DNA of 64,000 nucleotides from Linanthus parryae (taxonomy: Eukaryota > Streptophyta > Magnoliopsida > Ericales > Polemoniaceae). The number at the start of each line of letters is the position of its first letter. The stretch's first letter is position 1. The stretch lies in contig JALGPY010000005.1 of assembly GCA_023055425.1 (NCBI GenBank), positions 82,873,495 to 82,937,494 on the forward strand. The letters run 5' to 3'. Both the position numbers and the translations under genes were made by a program. Shown here one piece after another: positions 22,908-35,107 of this stretch. Under the pieces are notes generated by a model that saw only the letters and a list, made by a program, of their open reading frames with translations, was not told where the DNA came from and made no database searches.

Positions 22908-23804
22908 TGAATGTGTGAGTGTGCATGTGGTCATGCAGCTAAGATACTCTAGAAGGGGGGGTTAATAGAATACGCCAACTTTTTGAAAAACATGCTAAGA
23001 TAATGAGATCTTGTGAAAACTAGTGAAGTTCAAGGCCATGAAAACAAGTTCAAGCCTATGGATTGAAATACAGTTCAGAATAGAGTAGTCAAGTCTTTTT
23101 CAGGGCCTTGAAAAGTGTTTCAAACCCTTGAAAAATAGACAAGTTTGACTGCTGTAGAGACTGAGTAAGTAAAGAAATTGTAAATGCAAGTGACAAATGA
23201 TTAATAGACTTCAGTCCACTTGGACCAAATCTCTAACTCAGGGATCTGATCCTTGCAGGATTTTCAACACAATTCTTATTAATCAAAAGCTAAGCCCTAG
23301 ATCTCAAGCACAGAGAGATGCCTTACTCTGTTACAGCTTCTGGTTCTTCCTAACCTATCTAGTACCTGCTTTAGCTAAATGATTAACTAAGAATTTTCTA
23401 TTTTTCACCTTGAAAAATCCTCGAGAATAAAGATAGAAATATTACAGAAATGATCTACCAATAAAGCACAATATAGAAGAACACTAGAGTGTAGAAACTG
23501 CAGTGAAGTATGCAGTGAACTTCTGTGGAATGTATTGTGAGATTCATGAACTTCTTTGATGCTTGTCAGTCAAGACTTGTCTCTCTCTTTTTGCCCGTTG
23601 AGTTTTTATTGTGTTGCTTCAGAAATGAGCTCTATTTAAACTTCAAACAGCTCTGCGAATCTTCCCTAATTTTTAGCAACAAACTTTGACTCTTTGACAA
23701 TATTCTCTAACGATTAAGTGATCACAATCTCCAGAGATATTGTTGTGATCTTGCTTTTGAATAGATCGAGAAGCTGTCATACCTGTCATATTAAACACAT
23801 AATA
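22908..23804 (-). repeat. A-family copia LTR fragment A3
   Basis: On the minus strand this is the inner and middle part of an A LTR, ending at 22908 (TGA on the plus strand). It has the CTCTAGAAGGGGGGG motif at 22949 and relatives of the AAGGCCTTGAAA motif near 23030 and 23100. The left flank is B4 RT sequence, so this is probably a 3' LTR inserted into B4. B2 interrupts it at 23805. Confidence 0.75.
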
Positions 23805-25232
23805 TGTTGGGTTTTGACGTAGGTAACGCAGCGGAATAACAAAAATTTGATTCCTACTCAAATCCCACCAAGGATCACAGGAAGAGACATTCATAACATG
23901 ATGAAGGACATAGAAGATGTGTACCTTTTGGTTCGGGAGATCACACAAAGAATATTATCCTCGTCTCTATGGTTGATCCACGTCTAGAGGTGAGATCTAG
24001 ATTCTTCCTTCTCAAGTGCTAGCTTGGACCGAAGGAAGAGGGAAGAAGGAATAAAGCAACGAAGGAGGCAAAGGAGGGTTCGGCACTCCTCTTGTGGCCG
24101 ACGGGTATGGGACGGGCTAGGGGGTTTTGGCCACCTAGCTTGTCCCTTGGTCTCTCTTTTTCTTTCTCTACCACTCACTTATGTTATGAGCATTAGTTGT
24201 GGGAAGGAGGCTAGAGCATCCTTTATATAGTCCAACAACTCGTTGTTAACTACATAAAGGCCCTTCCTAGTTCTACATGAACTTGGATTAGTCCCTTCTT
24301 TGCATATTAGTCCTACTAAGTATGCAAGGTGTTTCAAAGTGATGCTTCTCATTAATTAATCATATTAATTAATCCCAAATCTTGTTCAACTCTATTTGAC
24401 ATGTGACCCATAGGTTTCTACTTAGTTGGTAGTAACTTGTTACTAACATGGACCGGTGTCTAGCAACACATCCATGCACCCAAGTAATAGAAATAAGTCA
24501 CTGATCCCGACAAACCTTTGTTCCCAATATCATATATTTCACTATCCCTTTGTCTCCATATCCGGACTGGACACGAGACATAAATAGTCACACTCGTATA
24601 TCCAATCCATAGTTCCTCGATCCTGGGAATATGCTTATGCAAGCAGTTAACATCAATATCTCCATATTGATTTAACTGAATCTGGCCAGATATTCAATAA
24701 GCCTCATCCCTCGAGTGGTCGTGGTTATTTGCTCCCATTATGTGGGAGGGAAAAATCCTCTCTACATCACTACGATCTCAAAGCTTGCATCCTATCATGC
24801 CCGATAACTATCTTTGTGATTACCCAGTTACGGTGTAACGTTTGATAACATCAAAGCACAATATTTCACAACTAGAGTATCTAGTGACTTCAATTCTAAG
24901 GATTGCAATTATATTAGCACTACGAGAAGCGATTGTGACTTTAACATAATCTAATGTATCCTTCTTGTTGTAGGACAATCCAGTATGCCATTACTCCTAA
25001 TGCATACCCATGTGTTAGACTTGATATCTCCATACAAATCTACACACATACTAGTCTATATTTGATCGTCCTATTAATCAGTATAATGGACTAGGGGTAT
25101 TTAAGATAAACAACACATTGATTCTAAGGACTTCATTATATTAAATATCACAATAAATAATAAATGAATATTCTAGCCAATAACATTGTTCATACTAAAT
25201 ATTAGATTGCCTCTAGGGCACCTATTCCAACA
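23805..25232 (-). repeat. 3' LTR of B2
   Basis: The LTR is 1428 bp on the minus strand, from TGTTGGAATAGGTGCC at 25232 to CCAACA at 23805. Both termini are intact, so this copy defines the family ends. Confidence 0.92.
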
Positions 25233-25246
25233 GTCTCCCACTTGCA

Positions 25247-28045
25247 TTAGAGCCAATCTGGTGCATCTCGTATGCCCATAGATCTTGCGTGCCCTTCATG
25301 CTTTCGCTGCGCAAGAGGTTTTGTGAGCGGATCTGAAAGATTGTCATCCGTTAGAATCTTGCACATCTTCACATCTCCTCCATCGATCATATCACAAATA
25401 AGATTGAATCTCTTAAGTACATGCTTTGATTTTTGGTGTGATCTTGGTTCCTTCGCTTGTGCGATCTCCCCAGAGTTGTCACAATACAACTCTATGGGAT
25501 CCACGATGCTAGGGACCACACCGAGCTCTGTGATAAACTTCTTGATCCAAACTGCCTCTTTTGCTGCTTCCGCAGCAGCAATGTACTCATCTTCTATTGT
25601 AGAATCAGCAACTGTCCCTTTCTTGGAACTCTTCGAGCTCACAGCTCCTCCATTCAGGCAAAACACGTATCCAGACTGCGATATGTAGTCATCTTCGTCG
25701 GTTTGGAAGCTCGCATCAGTGTAACCAATTACACTTAGCTCTTCCTTACCTCCAAATATCAAGAACGCATCCTTAGTTCTTCTCAAGTACTTCAGGGTGT
25801 TCTTGACGGCAATCCAGTGACTCTCACCCGGATTGGACTGATATCTGCTCACCATACTCAACGCATATGATACGTCTGGTCTAGTACACAACATGGCGTA
25901 CATCATGGATCCAATGGGCGAAGCATAGGGTATCCTAATCACGCGGTCCTTCTCAATCTCATTGGAGGGACAGTCATTCTTTGAAAGAGTGACTCGATGC
26001 GACATGGGAAAGAATCCCTTCTTGGAATATTGCATGTTGAACCTCTTCAACACCTTGTCTATATATGTACTTTGACTTAGGCCGAGCAGCTTTCTAGATC
26101 TATCCCTAAAGATCTTTATACCTAGTATATAGGCTGCATTTCCTAAGTCCTTCATTGCAAAACACTTTCCTAGCCAATCTTTAACATATTGCAAAGTAGG
26201 AATATCGTTTCCAATGATTAGTATGTCATCCACATACAAGACCAGAAATACTACAGAGCTCCCTTTAACCTTCTTGTAGACACATGGCTCATCTTCGTTC
26301 TTGATGAAGCCAAACTCTTTGACCGCGTCATCAAAACGTCGATTCCAGCTCCTAGGAGATTGCTTCAGTCCATAAATGGACCTTTGTAGCTTACAGACTT
26401 TATTGGCGTTATCTGGATCCTCAAAACCCTCCAGTTGTGTCATCTACACATGCCCGAGGAGGTACCCATAAAGGAACGCTGTTTTGACATCCATCTGCCA
26501 AATCTCACAGTCGTAGTATGCTGCCATAGCAAGTAGGATTCGAATGGATTGTGTCATGGGGACTGGTGAAAAGGTCTCATCATAGTCAATACCATGAATA
26601 CGTCTATACCCCTTAGCAACCGATCGCCCCTTATAGTCAACTATCTTGCCATCCATGTCGGTCTTCATCTTGAAGACCCATTTGCACCCTATGGGTCGAG
26701 CCCCTTCGGGTGTTTCCACCAAAGTCCGTACTTTGTTGGTGTACATGGAATCCATTTTGGATCTCATGGCTTCCAACCACTTATTAGAAATTGGGCCTTT
26801 CATGGCCTCCCCGTAAGTTGCAGGCTCATCATCCATGAGTGGTACATCATCGGGCTCAGTCACGAGAAGTCTGTACCTCTCTGGCTCATGGCGCACTCTT
26901 CCTGACCTACGGAGTTCCTGTGTTACCTCAACAGGTCCTTCCACAACAACTTGCGGTTCCTGCTCATGTTCCATCATTGGCTCAGTGATTTGTGGTTCTT
27001 GAATTTCTTCAAATTCTACAGCCCTCCCACTTGCTTCATTAGAGAAAAATTATCTTTCTAGAACTAAGCCGGTCCAAGCGAAAAACACTTTGTTCTCGGT
27101 GGGATTGTAGAAATAATATCCTTCAGTTTCCTTAGGATATCCCACAAATTTACACTTATCCGCTTTGGGCCCGAACTTGTCTGTTTGTAAGCACTTTACA
27201 TAGACATCGCAGCCCCAAATCCTCATAAAAAATACTATGGGACGCCTCCCAGTCCATATCTCATATGGTGTCTTCATAACTGATTTGGATGGAACACGTT
27301 TAACGGTAAAAGCTGCCGTCATTAGAGCATGTCCCCTAAATGATATCGGAAGATCTGTTTGAGACATCATAGATCGCACCATATCTAATAGTGAGCGATT
27401 CCTCCTCTCGGACACGCCATTCCATCGTGGCGTTCCGGGTGGAGTGAGGTGGGATACTATCCAACACTCTCTAAGATACTCATCAAACACTTGGCTTAAG
27501 TATTCTCCTCCACTATCCGATCATTGAGCCTTAATACTTTTGCCAAGTTGCTTCTCTACTTTATTCTTCAATTCCTTGAACAATTCAAAGGATTCAGATT
27601 TAGCCTTCATAAGGTCTACAAATCTATATCTACTGAAATCATCAGTAAACATAATGAAGTAGGTGTAACCACCTCCGGCAGGCATGGGGAACGGCCCGCA
27701 TACATCAGTATGTATGAGTGCCAATAACTCACTAGTCCTCTCACCTTTCTTATTGAAAGGGGACTTTGTCATTATTCCTAATAAACAAGATTCACATGTC
27801 TCATATGATTCCAAATCAAATGAGTCTAGAAGTCCATCCTTATGGAGTCTAGATATGCGTTTCTCATTTACATGGCCTAAACGACAATGCCATAGATATG
27901 TAGGATTTAAATCGTTAGTTTTAGTCCTTTTAGTATTTATTTTATAGATTGAACTATTTAGATCAAGGAGATACAATCCATTAGACAAATGCGCAATACA
28001 ATAGTGCATACTATCTAAATAAACGACAATGTCATAGATATGCAT
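25247..28045 (-). pseudogene. pol: B2 pol: integrase, RT and RNase H with three nonsense codons
   Basis: One frame of 933 codons runs from 28045 to 25247 and is broken only by three in-frame stops, at about 27518-27520 (CGA in the family), 27047-27049 and 26444-26446. There is no frameshift. It shows the pre-integrase zinc region (CESCLLG), integrase Asp in HTDVCGPF, RERRN-type NGVSERRNRS with the Glu, TPYEIWTGRRP, RT Asp in WQMDVKTAFLYG and YVDDILIIGN, then RNase H with YTDASFQTDEDD, DEYIAA and CDN, ending RDAPDWL. The second integrase Asp region reads SDSGGEYLS. It would need readthrough or repair to make polyprotein; as read it is inactive. Confidence 0.88.
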
Positions 28046-28225
28046 TTCTCATTTATATGCGTTTCTCATTTATATGGCCTAAACGACAATTCAATAGATA
28101 TGTAGGATTTAAATCGTTAGTTTTAATCCTTTTAGTATTTATGTTATAGATTTGACTATTTAGATCAAGAATATACAATACATTAGACAAATGCGCAACA
28201 CAATAGTGCATACTATCAAAATAAA
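27856..28225 (-). repeat. Local tandem duplication inside B2
   Basis: About 168 bp at 27856-28023 is repeated at 28060-28225, starting GCGTTTCTCATTTA and ending near ACTATCAAAATAAA. The copies differ by scattered substitutions and are separated by a short partial third copy of CATTTCTCATTTATATG. B1 and B3 have one copy at this place. Confidence 0.85.
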
Positions 28226-28299
28226 TGGAGCAACACTTGTCCATTATTGAAATACAAAAAACCCTTCTCGTCCAAACAAGAAATGGAAATAATTTCCTC

Positions 28300-28473
28300 A
28301 TAGCAGGCACATAAAAGCAATTGTCTAATTCTAAAATAAGTCAAGAAGGTAAAGATAGCTCATAAACGCCTACATCTAATGCAACAACTCTTGCTCCATT
28401 GCCGACGCGTAGATATATCTCCCCTTTAGCCAATCTTCTACTACTTTTCAAATCCGGCACATTTCGAAAAATG
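28300..28473 (-). pseudogene. B2 protease-end fragment
   Basis: On the minus strand this reads DLKSSRRLAKGEIYLRVGNG, the segment that follows the protease active site in B1 and B3. The active-site part itself is missing because the element ends at 28473. Confidence 0.75.
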
Positions 28474-29560
28474 AATAGTTCATAGGGAGTCTTCTTCAAC
28501 ATAGGCCTGATCAAGCCCCTGTTTAAAATATAATTTGTTGTATTCACAGCTTCTGCCAAATAGTGTTTTGGCAGCTTGTTTTCTAAAAGCATTGTTCTTG
28601 ACATATCTTCAAGAGTCCTGTTCTTTCTTTCAAAAACTCATTCTGTTGAGGAGTTCTAGGAGCAGAAAAATTGTGAGAGATACCATGCTTAACACAGAAT
28701 AAATCAAATTCTAATTTATCAAACTCTCTACCATGATCACTTCTGATTGAAGCAATAGGTAGTTTTTCAAGGTTTGAAGTTCTCTGCAAATCTTTGAAAA
28801 TTCAGAGAGGGCTTCCAATTTTTCTTTAAGAAACATAACCCAAGTAAATCTAGAACAGTCTTCTACAATAACTGGCATATACTTCTTACCTCTTGGATTT
28901 GGAGTCCTCATAGGACCACAGAGATCCAATTGAAGTATTTAAATAGGTCTAGTAGTTCTTACAAACTCCTTTGGCTTAGATAAGCTTCTGGTTTGCCTAC
29001 CCTAAGGACAAGCTTTGCATACTTCATCATCTTTGAACTTAATAGATGGTCATCCTCTTACCCGATCTTTGGAGATCAATTTGTTCAAGGTATGCAAGCT
29101 AATGTGAGCAAGCTTTTTGTGCCAAAGCTTTGAATCCTCTTTCAAGGCCTTTGGACACTTCAAGCTTTCTCCTGCAACTTTGTTAGAGTGCAAAGTATAA
29201 ACATTGATTGATCTAGAGGCTGTGAGAATGCAAATTCCATATTTCTCATTTTGCACCACACACTTCTCCTTATCAAAGATAACTTTGTTGCCATTGTCAC
29301 ATAATTGAGATACACTAAGCAGATTAAATTTCAATCCATCAACTAAATAAACATAGAAATAGAATTCTTAGAATCAGTACCTACTTTACCTATACCCAAA
29401 ATGATGCATTTGACTTTTTACCAAGTGTGATAGATCCTTCAGATTGCTCTTTCAATTCTGAGAAAAGATATCTCTTTCCACTATTGTGTCTTGAGCAACC
29501 ACTGTCCATGAACAACTTTTGATCCTTGCTCTTGGTGACATTCTGCAAACACAATTCACT
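28474..29560 (-). pseudogene. pol: A2 protease end and integrase, disrupted
   Basis: On the minus strand, 29334-29050 reads MKFNLLSVSQLCDNGNKVIF and the pre-integrase segment HKKLAHISLHTLNKL. The integrase core follows with the first Asp in LDLCGPMRTP near 28930, EDCSRFTWVMF, a second Asp in IRSDHGREFD near 28740, and FLKERTGLL near 28635 in place of the usual VERKNR. The last block (28604-28474) reads MLLENKLPKHYLAEAVNTTN and TPYELF. The frame changes several times, for example near 28920, 28790 and 28610. Confidence 0.82.
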
Positions 29561-31400
29561 GCCTTACCCAGCTGTTAGACCAAGTGTGGAATTTAGATTC
29601 ATATTCAGGGTCAACCATGTTAGGTGGTCTAACCCCTTTAGGAACCCATCTCTGTCTAACTTGTCCTTTGAGTTGAAATGGAAAAATGTTCCTCATAATC
29701 TGAGGGTCTCTTCTTTTAAAAGGACAAGTCATCTTAACATGACCAATCTTGTTGCAGTATGAATATGTCTTGTTGCTGTCTTTCACAAATATGGTATTGT
29801 TCTTCTTTGGAAAGTTTGGATTGTATCCAATACCAGTTTTGTGAATAGACTGTAAGTTTCCTCCAAGAATCAGATTTAAATTCTGTTCTGAGCCAGCAAG
29901 TCTTGTCATAACTTCTCGACATCTTGAAGTTTCTTTATTAGAATAGTCTTTTGTTTCTCCAAATCATCACAATGATGATTTAGAGTTACATACTTGTCAC
30001 TCAAAATTGAGTTCTCAGTGAATACTTCTTTGACTTGAGTTTTCAAGGCCTTGAAACTGGTTTCCAAGGCTTTGAAATCTCTGTCAGTTTTCTTCTGAGT
30101 AATGTCAAGGCTTTGATTTTGACAGACAATTTCAAAGTTTTCATTTTCTTGCGCATGAACTTTTTCTTTTAAATATCTTATCTCTTTCTGATAGTCCTCA
30201 TCATTTAGAAGCATACATTTGAGATAATCTGAGAGAACTTCTGTAGGCTTTGAAATCTGACAGTTTACCATTACCACAATGTTCTTTTTAGAACTTTCTT
30301 CTTGCTTGGCCATAAGACTAAGATTTGCTTGTTCTTCCTCAGACTCAGAATCACTAGAGGAGTCAGAATCACTCCATGAAGCTACCATGTCTTTCTTTCT
30401 TCTGTCATGGTCCTTCTTTTGAAATTGTTTGCTTTTCTTGTGTGGACAGTCTCTGATCAAATGTCCTGCATCACCACACTCAATTCAATTCATGACTTTA
30501 GTTTTATTTCCATTGGAAGAAATTTTACCTTTGTAGTCTCTGCCACTTGAGTTTCTATGCATGTCCCTATTGTGGTCCTTGTTTTCCAAAGTTCTTCTTC
30601 ATTTTCAGGATTCTTGTCAAGGCTTTGGAAATAAGTGCAAAGGGATCTTCGTGATCTTCTTCTTCTTCTGGTTCAAGGCTTTGAGAATATTCATTCTCCT
30701 TTGCCTTGAGGTCTAGTTTCTTAATTCCTTCTGGTAAGTCTCCATCCATTTCATTCATGGTTATCTCATGTGTGATCAGCTTCCCTTGTAGATCATCAAG
30801 TTGAAGAGATGATAGATCTTGAACTTCTTCTATGGCTATAGTATTTGGTTCCCATTTGGCTTTGGGAAAGCTTCTCAAGATCTTTCTTACTTTCTCTTCA
30901 TTTGAGATGTGTTTTCCCAGAGAGTCAAGATTGCTAACTATGTCAGTAAATCTCTTGAACATCTCTCTGATGGATTCATATCCATTCATCTTGAATAGCT
31001 CATATTGCCTGATAAGTATGTTCATCTTGGTTTGCTTGACTTGACTGGTTCCTTCAAAAGTTACCACAAGCTTGTCCCATATTCTTTGGCTGTCTTGCAT
31101 CCAGAGATCCTGTTAAATTCATCTGCACTCAAAGCACAATACAATAAGTTCAAAGCTCTAAAGTTCGTTGAATATTGTTCTAATTCAGAAGTAGTAAGTA
31201 ATTCCTCTTTCTTGGCGTTTCAAAAATCATCATTTTCAGTGTAGAATGTATGAGGACCCTTCTGAATGATAGTCCAAAGTTCAACATCTTGATCAATAAT
31301 GAACAATGCTTTACAGTGGATAAAATTGTAACCACGGAATAGAGGAGGTCTGTTAGCAGCTCTTCCATTTAGAGAAACCACCATCACCTGCAGTACTCAT
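29561..31400 (-). pseudogene. gag: A2 gag and zinc-knuckle region, disrupted
   Basis: Gag starts at ATG 31400 (MSTAGDGGFSKW), with a frame break near 31350. The core at 31100-30567 (177 aa) reads DKLVVTFEGTSQVKQTKMN and ISNEEKVRKILRSFPKAKWE. The zinc knuckle region at about 30490-30440 has a stop replacing part of CFECGDAGH and ends IRDCPHKK. The block 30460-29906 (184 aa) has an acidic Ser-rich stretch (SDSDSSSDSESEEE) and a coiled coil with FKALKTQ. The block 29909-29556 precedes the protease and holds a second CNKIGHVKMTC knuckle-like motif. Confidence 0.82.
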
Positions 31401-31449
31401 GATCACCACATGGTTAAATCTATACAGTGATACAAACTCTGATACCAAT

Positions 31450-32676
31450 TGAAAGGGGAGTAAACAGGTAGAAAAGCAGTACAAATACTCTAGAAGGGGG
31501 GGTTGAATAGAGTATGCCAACTTCTTGCAAAACTTGCAAGTATAATAGTTTCTGTGAAGTAGTAAAGAATTTCAAGGCCTTGAAACATGTTTCAAGCCTT
31601 TGAAGTGGAAAAGTGATTTGAGTAAGACAGACAAGTCTATTTCAAGGCCTTGAAATGAGACTAGTTTTTAAGCTATGCAAACCAAAGTAAAAGAGTAGAA
31701 AGATAAATGAAAGAGACATAAGATATATAGAGTTCAGTCCACTTTGGCCTACAACTCTAACTCAGGGATCTTCTCTCTATAGAATTTTCAATACAATTCT
31801 TATTAATCAAAAGCTAAGCCCAAGATCTCAAGCACAGAGATATGCCTCACTCTGTTACAGCTTGTGGTTCTCACAAACCTATCTAGTACCTGCTCTAGCT
31901 AACTGATTATCGAAGAATTCTCTGTTTTTCACCTTGAAAAATACTTGAGAATGAGAGCTACAAGTAGTATATGAATGATATACAAATAAAGTACAGAAAA
32001 GAAGAACACAGGAAGTGAAACTGCAATGAGAATGCAGTGTTCTTCTAAGAGTTTCATTGAGAGAATGATCTGCTTCTTTGATGCTTGGTAATCATTGAAT
32101 GTGTCTCTATTTTTGCCCGTTGAGTTGTGTATCAAATTATTTGTATTGATATCCATTTATACTGCTCCAATGATCAGCAAATATTCCTGATTTTCAGCAA
32201 CAAACTTCCCTGTTTATTAGGTAACAACTTTGACTTCTCTAACAGTCTTCTCCAACGGATAGTTGATGAGAATCTTCAAAGATATTAAGTTGATCTTGTA
32301 TTTAAACGAATTGAGAAGCATTCATAAGTGTTTGATTGATCACAGAATCACAATCTATCAGTATTTCCTTTCCTGCAAAACTCAGGTTAGGAAACCAACC
32401 TTGTAAAATAGGAAATTAACTTTTTTTTGCAAAACTAAGTCAAACACATTAACCAGATGCAGTCTAAGTGAATCAAAAACTTTTTTTTTCATCACCAAGT
32501 AATAACTGATCAATTATAGGGGTGAGAGAATTAGAGTAAGATCAGAAGAACTCCTGCTGAACATATGGATACTGGACAGACAGTTTCTAGGCTTTGAATG
32601 TTAATTCAAGGCTTTGAAAGCTGTTCAAGGCCTTGAAATAGCTCTGCTATTTCAATCCTAAACTTGTGAACTTACA
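31450..32676 (-). repeat. 5' LTR of A2
   Basis: The LTR is 1227 bp, starting TGTAAGTTCACAAG at 32676 and ending CCCTTTCA at 31450. It contains two perfect TTTCAAGGCCTTGAAA palindromes (31570-31585 and 31640-31655), a near-perfect one at 32623-32638, and the G-run motif near 31495. The primer-binding site TGGTATCAGAG is at 31447-31437 on the minus strand. Confidence 0.88.
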
Positions 32677-33138
32677 ACTACGATCTCTAAGCTTGCTACC
32701 TACCACGCCCGATAACTATCTTTATAGTTACCCAATTAAGGCGCAAGGTTTGATGATATCAAATCATGATATTCCACAAGTAGAGTATCAAGTGACTTCA
32801 AGTCTAAGGATCACAATATCATTAGCAGTACGAGAAGCAATTGTGACTTTAACATAATCCAATGTATCCTTCTCGTTGTGGGTCAATCCGGAATGCCATT
32901 ACTCCTAATGCATGCCAATGTGTTTGACTTGATATTTCCATATCAATATACCCACATACTAGTCTATAGTTGATCGTCCCCTTAATTAATATAATATACT
33001 GGGGATATTTAAGATAAATAACGCATCGTATCTAAGGACTTCATTATATTAAATATCAAAATAAATAATAAATGAATTTTTTAGCCAAACATTGTTCATA
33101 CTAAATATAGATTGCCTCTAAGGCACCTATTTCCAAAA
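32677..33138 (-). repeat. 3' LTR remnant of B3
   Basis: On the minus strand it begins at 33138 with a mutated terminus (TTTTGG for TGTTGG) next to the polypurine tract CAAGTGGGAGAC. Only the first 462 bp of the LTR remain before the A2 LTR begins. Confidence 0.85.
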
Positions 33139-33152
33139 GTCTCCCACTTGCA

Positions 33153-35102
33153 CTAGAGCCAATCTGGCGCATCTCGTATGCCTATAGATCTAGTAAGCCC
33201 TTCATGCTTTCGCTGCGCAAGTGGCTTTGTGAGCGGATCTGTAAGATTGTCGTATGTTGGAATCTTGCACATCTTCACATCTCCTCTGTCGATCATATCA
33301 CAAATTATATGGAATCTCCTAAGTACACGCTTCGATTTCTGGTGTGATCTTGGTTCCTTGGCTTGTGCGATCGCTCTAGAGTTATCACAGTACAAGGTCA
33401 TGGGATCCACGATGCTAGGGACCACATCGAGCTCAGTGATAAACTTCTTTATCCAAACTGTCTCTTTAGCTGCTTTCGCAGCAGCAATGTACTCAGCTTC
33501 AGTTGTATAATCAGCAATTGTCTCTTGCTTGGAACTCTTCCAGCTCACAGCTCCTCCATTTAGGCAGAACACATACCCCGACTGCGATCTGTAGTCATCC
33601 TTTTCGGTTTGGAAGCTTGCATCAGTGTAACCTATTACATTGAGCTCTTCCTCACCTCCAAATATCTAGAACGCATCCTTACTTCTTGTCAAGTACTTTA
33701 GTATGTTCTTGACAGCAATCCGGTGACTCTTACCTGTATTAGACTAGTATCTGCTTACCATAGTTAGTGCGTATGATACGTCTGGTCTAGTACACAACAT
33801 GGTGTACATGATGGATCTATGGCCGAAGCATAGGGTATCCTACTCATGCGGCCCTTCTCAACCTCATTGGAAGGACATTCAGTCTAAGACATAGTGACTC
33901 CATGCGACATGGGCAAGAATCCCTTCTTGGAATCCTGCATGTTGAACCGCTTCAACACCTTGTCTATATATGTACTTTGGCTTAGGCCGAGCAGCTTCCT
34001 AGATCTATCCCTCTAGATCTTGATACCTAGTATATAAGCTGCATCTCCTAAGTCCTTCATCGCGAAACACTTTCCTAGCAAATCTTTAACTGATTGCAAA
34101 GTAGGAATGTCATTTCCAATGAGTAGTATGTCATCCACATACAAGACCAGAAACACAACAGAGCTCCCACTGACCTTCTTGTAAACACATGGCTCATCTT
34201 CGTTCTTGATGAAGTCAAACTCCTTGATTGCATCATCAAAACGTCGATTCCAACTCCTAGAAGCTTTCGTTAATCCATAAATATATCGTTGCAGTTTACA
34301 GACTTTATTGACATTCTCTGGATCCTCAAAACCCTTCGTTTGTGTTATGTACACATACTCGAGGAGGTTCCCATAGAGGAACGATGTTTTAACATCCATC
34401 AGCCAAATATCATAGTCATAGTAAGCTGCAACAACAAGTAGGATTCGAATGGATTTAGTCATGGCGACTGGTGAAAAGGATTCATCATAATAAATACCAT
34501 GAATCTGTCTATAACCTTTAGCCACCAATCGCCCCTTGTAGGAAACGACATTCATGCCAGTCTTATTCTTGAAGACCCACTTGCACCCTATGGTCCGAGC
34601 CCCTTCAGGTGGTTCCACCAAAGTCCATACTTTGTTGGCATACATGGATTCGATTTCGGATTTCATGGCTTCTAGCCACTTCTTGAAGTCTGGGCCTTTC
34701 ATAGTCTCCCCGTAGATAGTAGGCTCATCATTCATGAGAGGTATGTCATCGGGCTCAGTCACGAGAAGTCCGTATCTCTCTGGCTCATGACGTACCCTTC
34801 TTGACCTACGGAGTTCCTGTGTTTCCTGAATAGGTTCTTCCACAACAACTTGCGGTTCCTTTACATGCTCGATCATCGGTTCAGTGGTTTGTGGTTCTTG
34901 AATTTCTTCAAGCTCTACAGTCCTCCCAATTGCTTCTTTAGAGACAAACTCTCTTTCTAGAAACACACCGGTCCAAACTACAAACACTTTGTTCTCGGTT
35001 GGATTGTAGAAATACTATCATTTCGTTTCCTTAGGGTATCCCACAAACTTACACTTATCCGCTTTGGATCCGATCTTGTCTGTTTGTAAACGCTTTACAT
35101 AG
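33153..35102 (-). pseudogene. pol: B3 RT, RNase H and integrase end, disrupted
   Basis: On the minus strand the integrase end (YVKRLQTDKIGSKADKCKF) is at 35102-35018. A stop and frame change follow near 35015. The block 34987-34013 (324 aa) holds the linker EIQEPQTTEPMIEHVKEP, RT with SFLYGNL in the first-Asp region (WLMDVKTSFLYG) and YVDDILLIGND. The block 33572-33153 (139 aa) holds RNase H with EAEYIAAAKAAKE and CDNSRAI, and ends RDAPDWL. The stretch 34012-33573 carries stops and small indels. Confidence 0.83.
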
Positions 35103-35107
35103 ACCTT
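35103..35107 (+). repeat. Left target-site duplication of G2
   Basis: ACCTT, repeated at 49770-49774. A 5-bp duplication is usual for Ty3/gypsy integrases. Confidence 0.93.

Larger units (their letters stand above)
23805..28473 (-). mobile_element. B-family copia element B2, 5'-truncated
   Basis: It is read on the minus strand, with a 3' LTR at 23805-25232, polypurine tract, RNase H, RT, integrase and the end of the protease region. It stops at 28473 against A2 integrase sequence, so gag, leader and 5' LTR are missing. It inserted in the A3 LTR. Of the B copies here, it has the best-preserved pol frame. Confidence 0.88.
28474..32676 (-). mobile_element. SIRE-like copia element A2, 3'-truncated
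   Basis: It is read on the minus strand, with 5' LTR 31450-32676, primer-binding site, gag, protease region and integrase up to TPYELF, where it joins B2 at 28473/28474 through a short shared ATGAA. RT, RNase H and a 3' LTR are absent next to it. The right flank is B3 LTR sequence. Confidence 0.87.

Noticed and set aside
25272..25738. Plus-strand frames in B2
   Set aside because: They mirror the RNase H region of B2; the minus-strand translation has the catalytic motifs.
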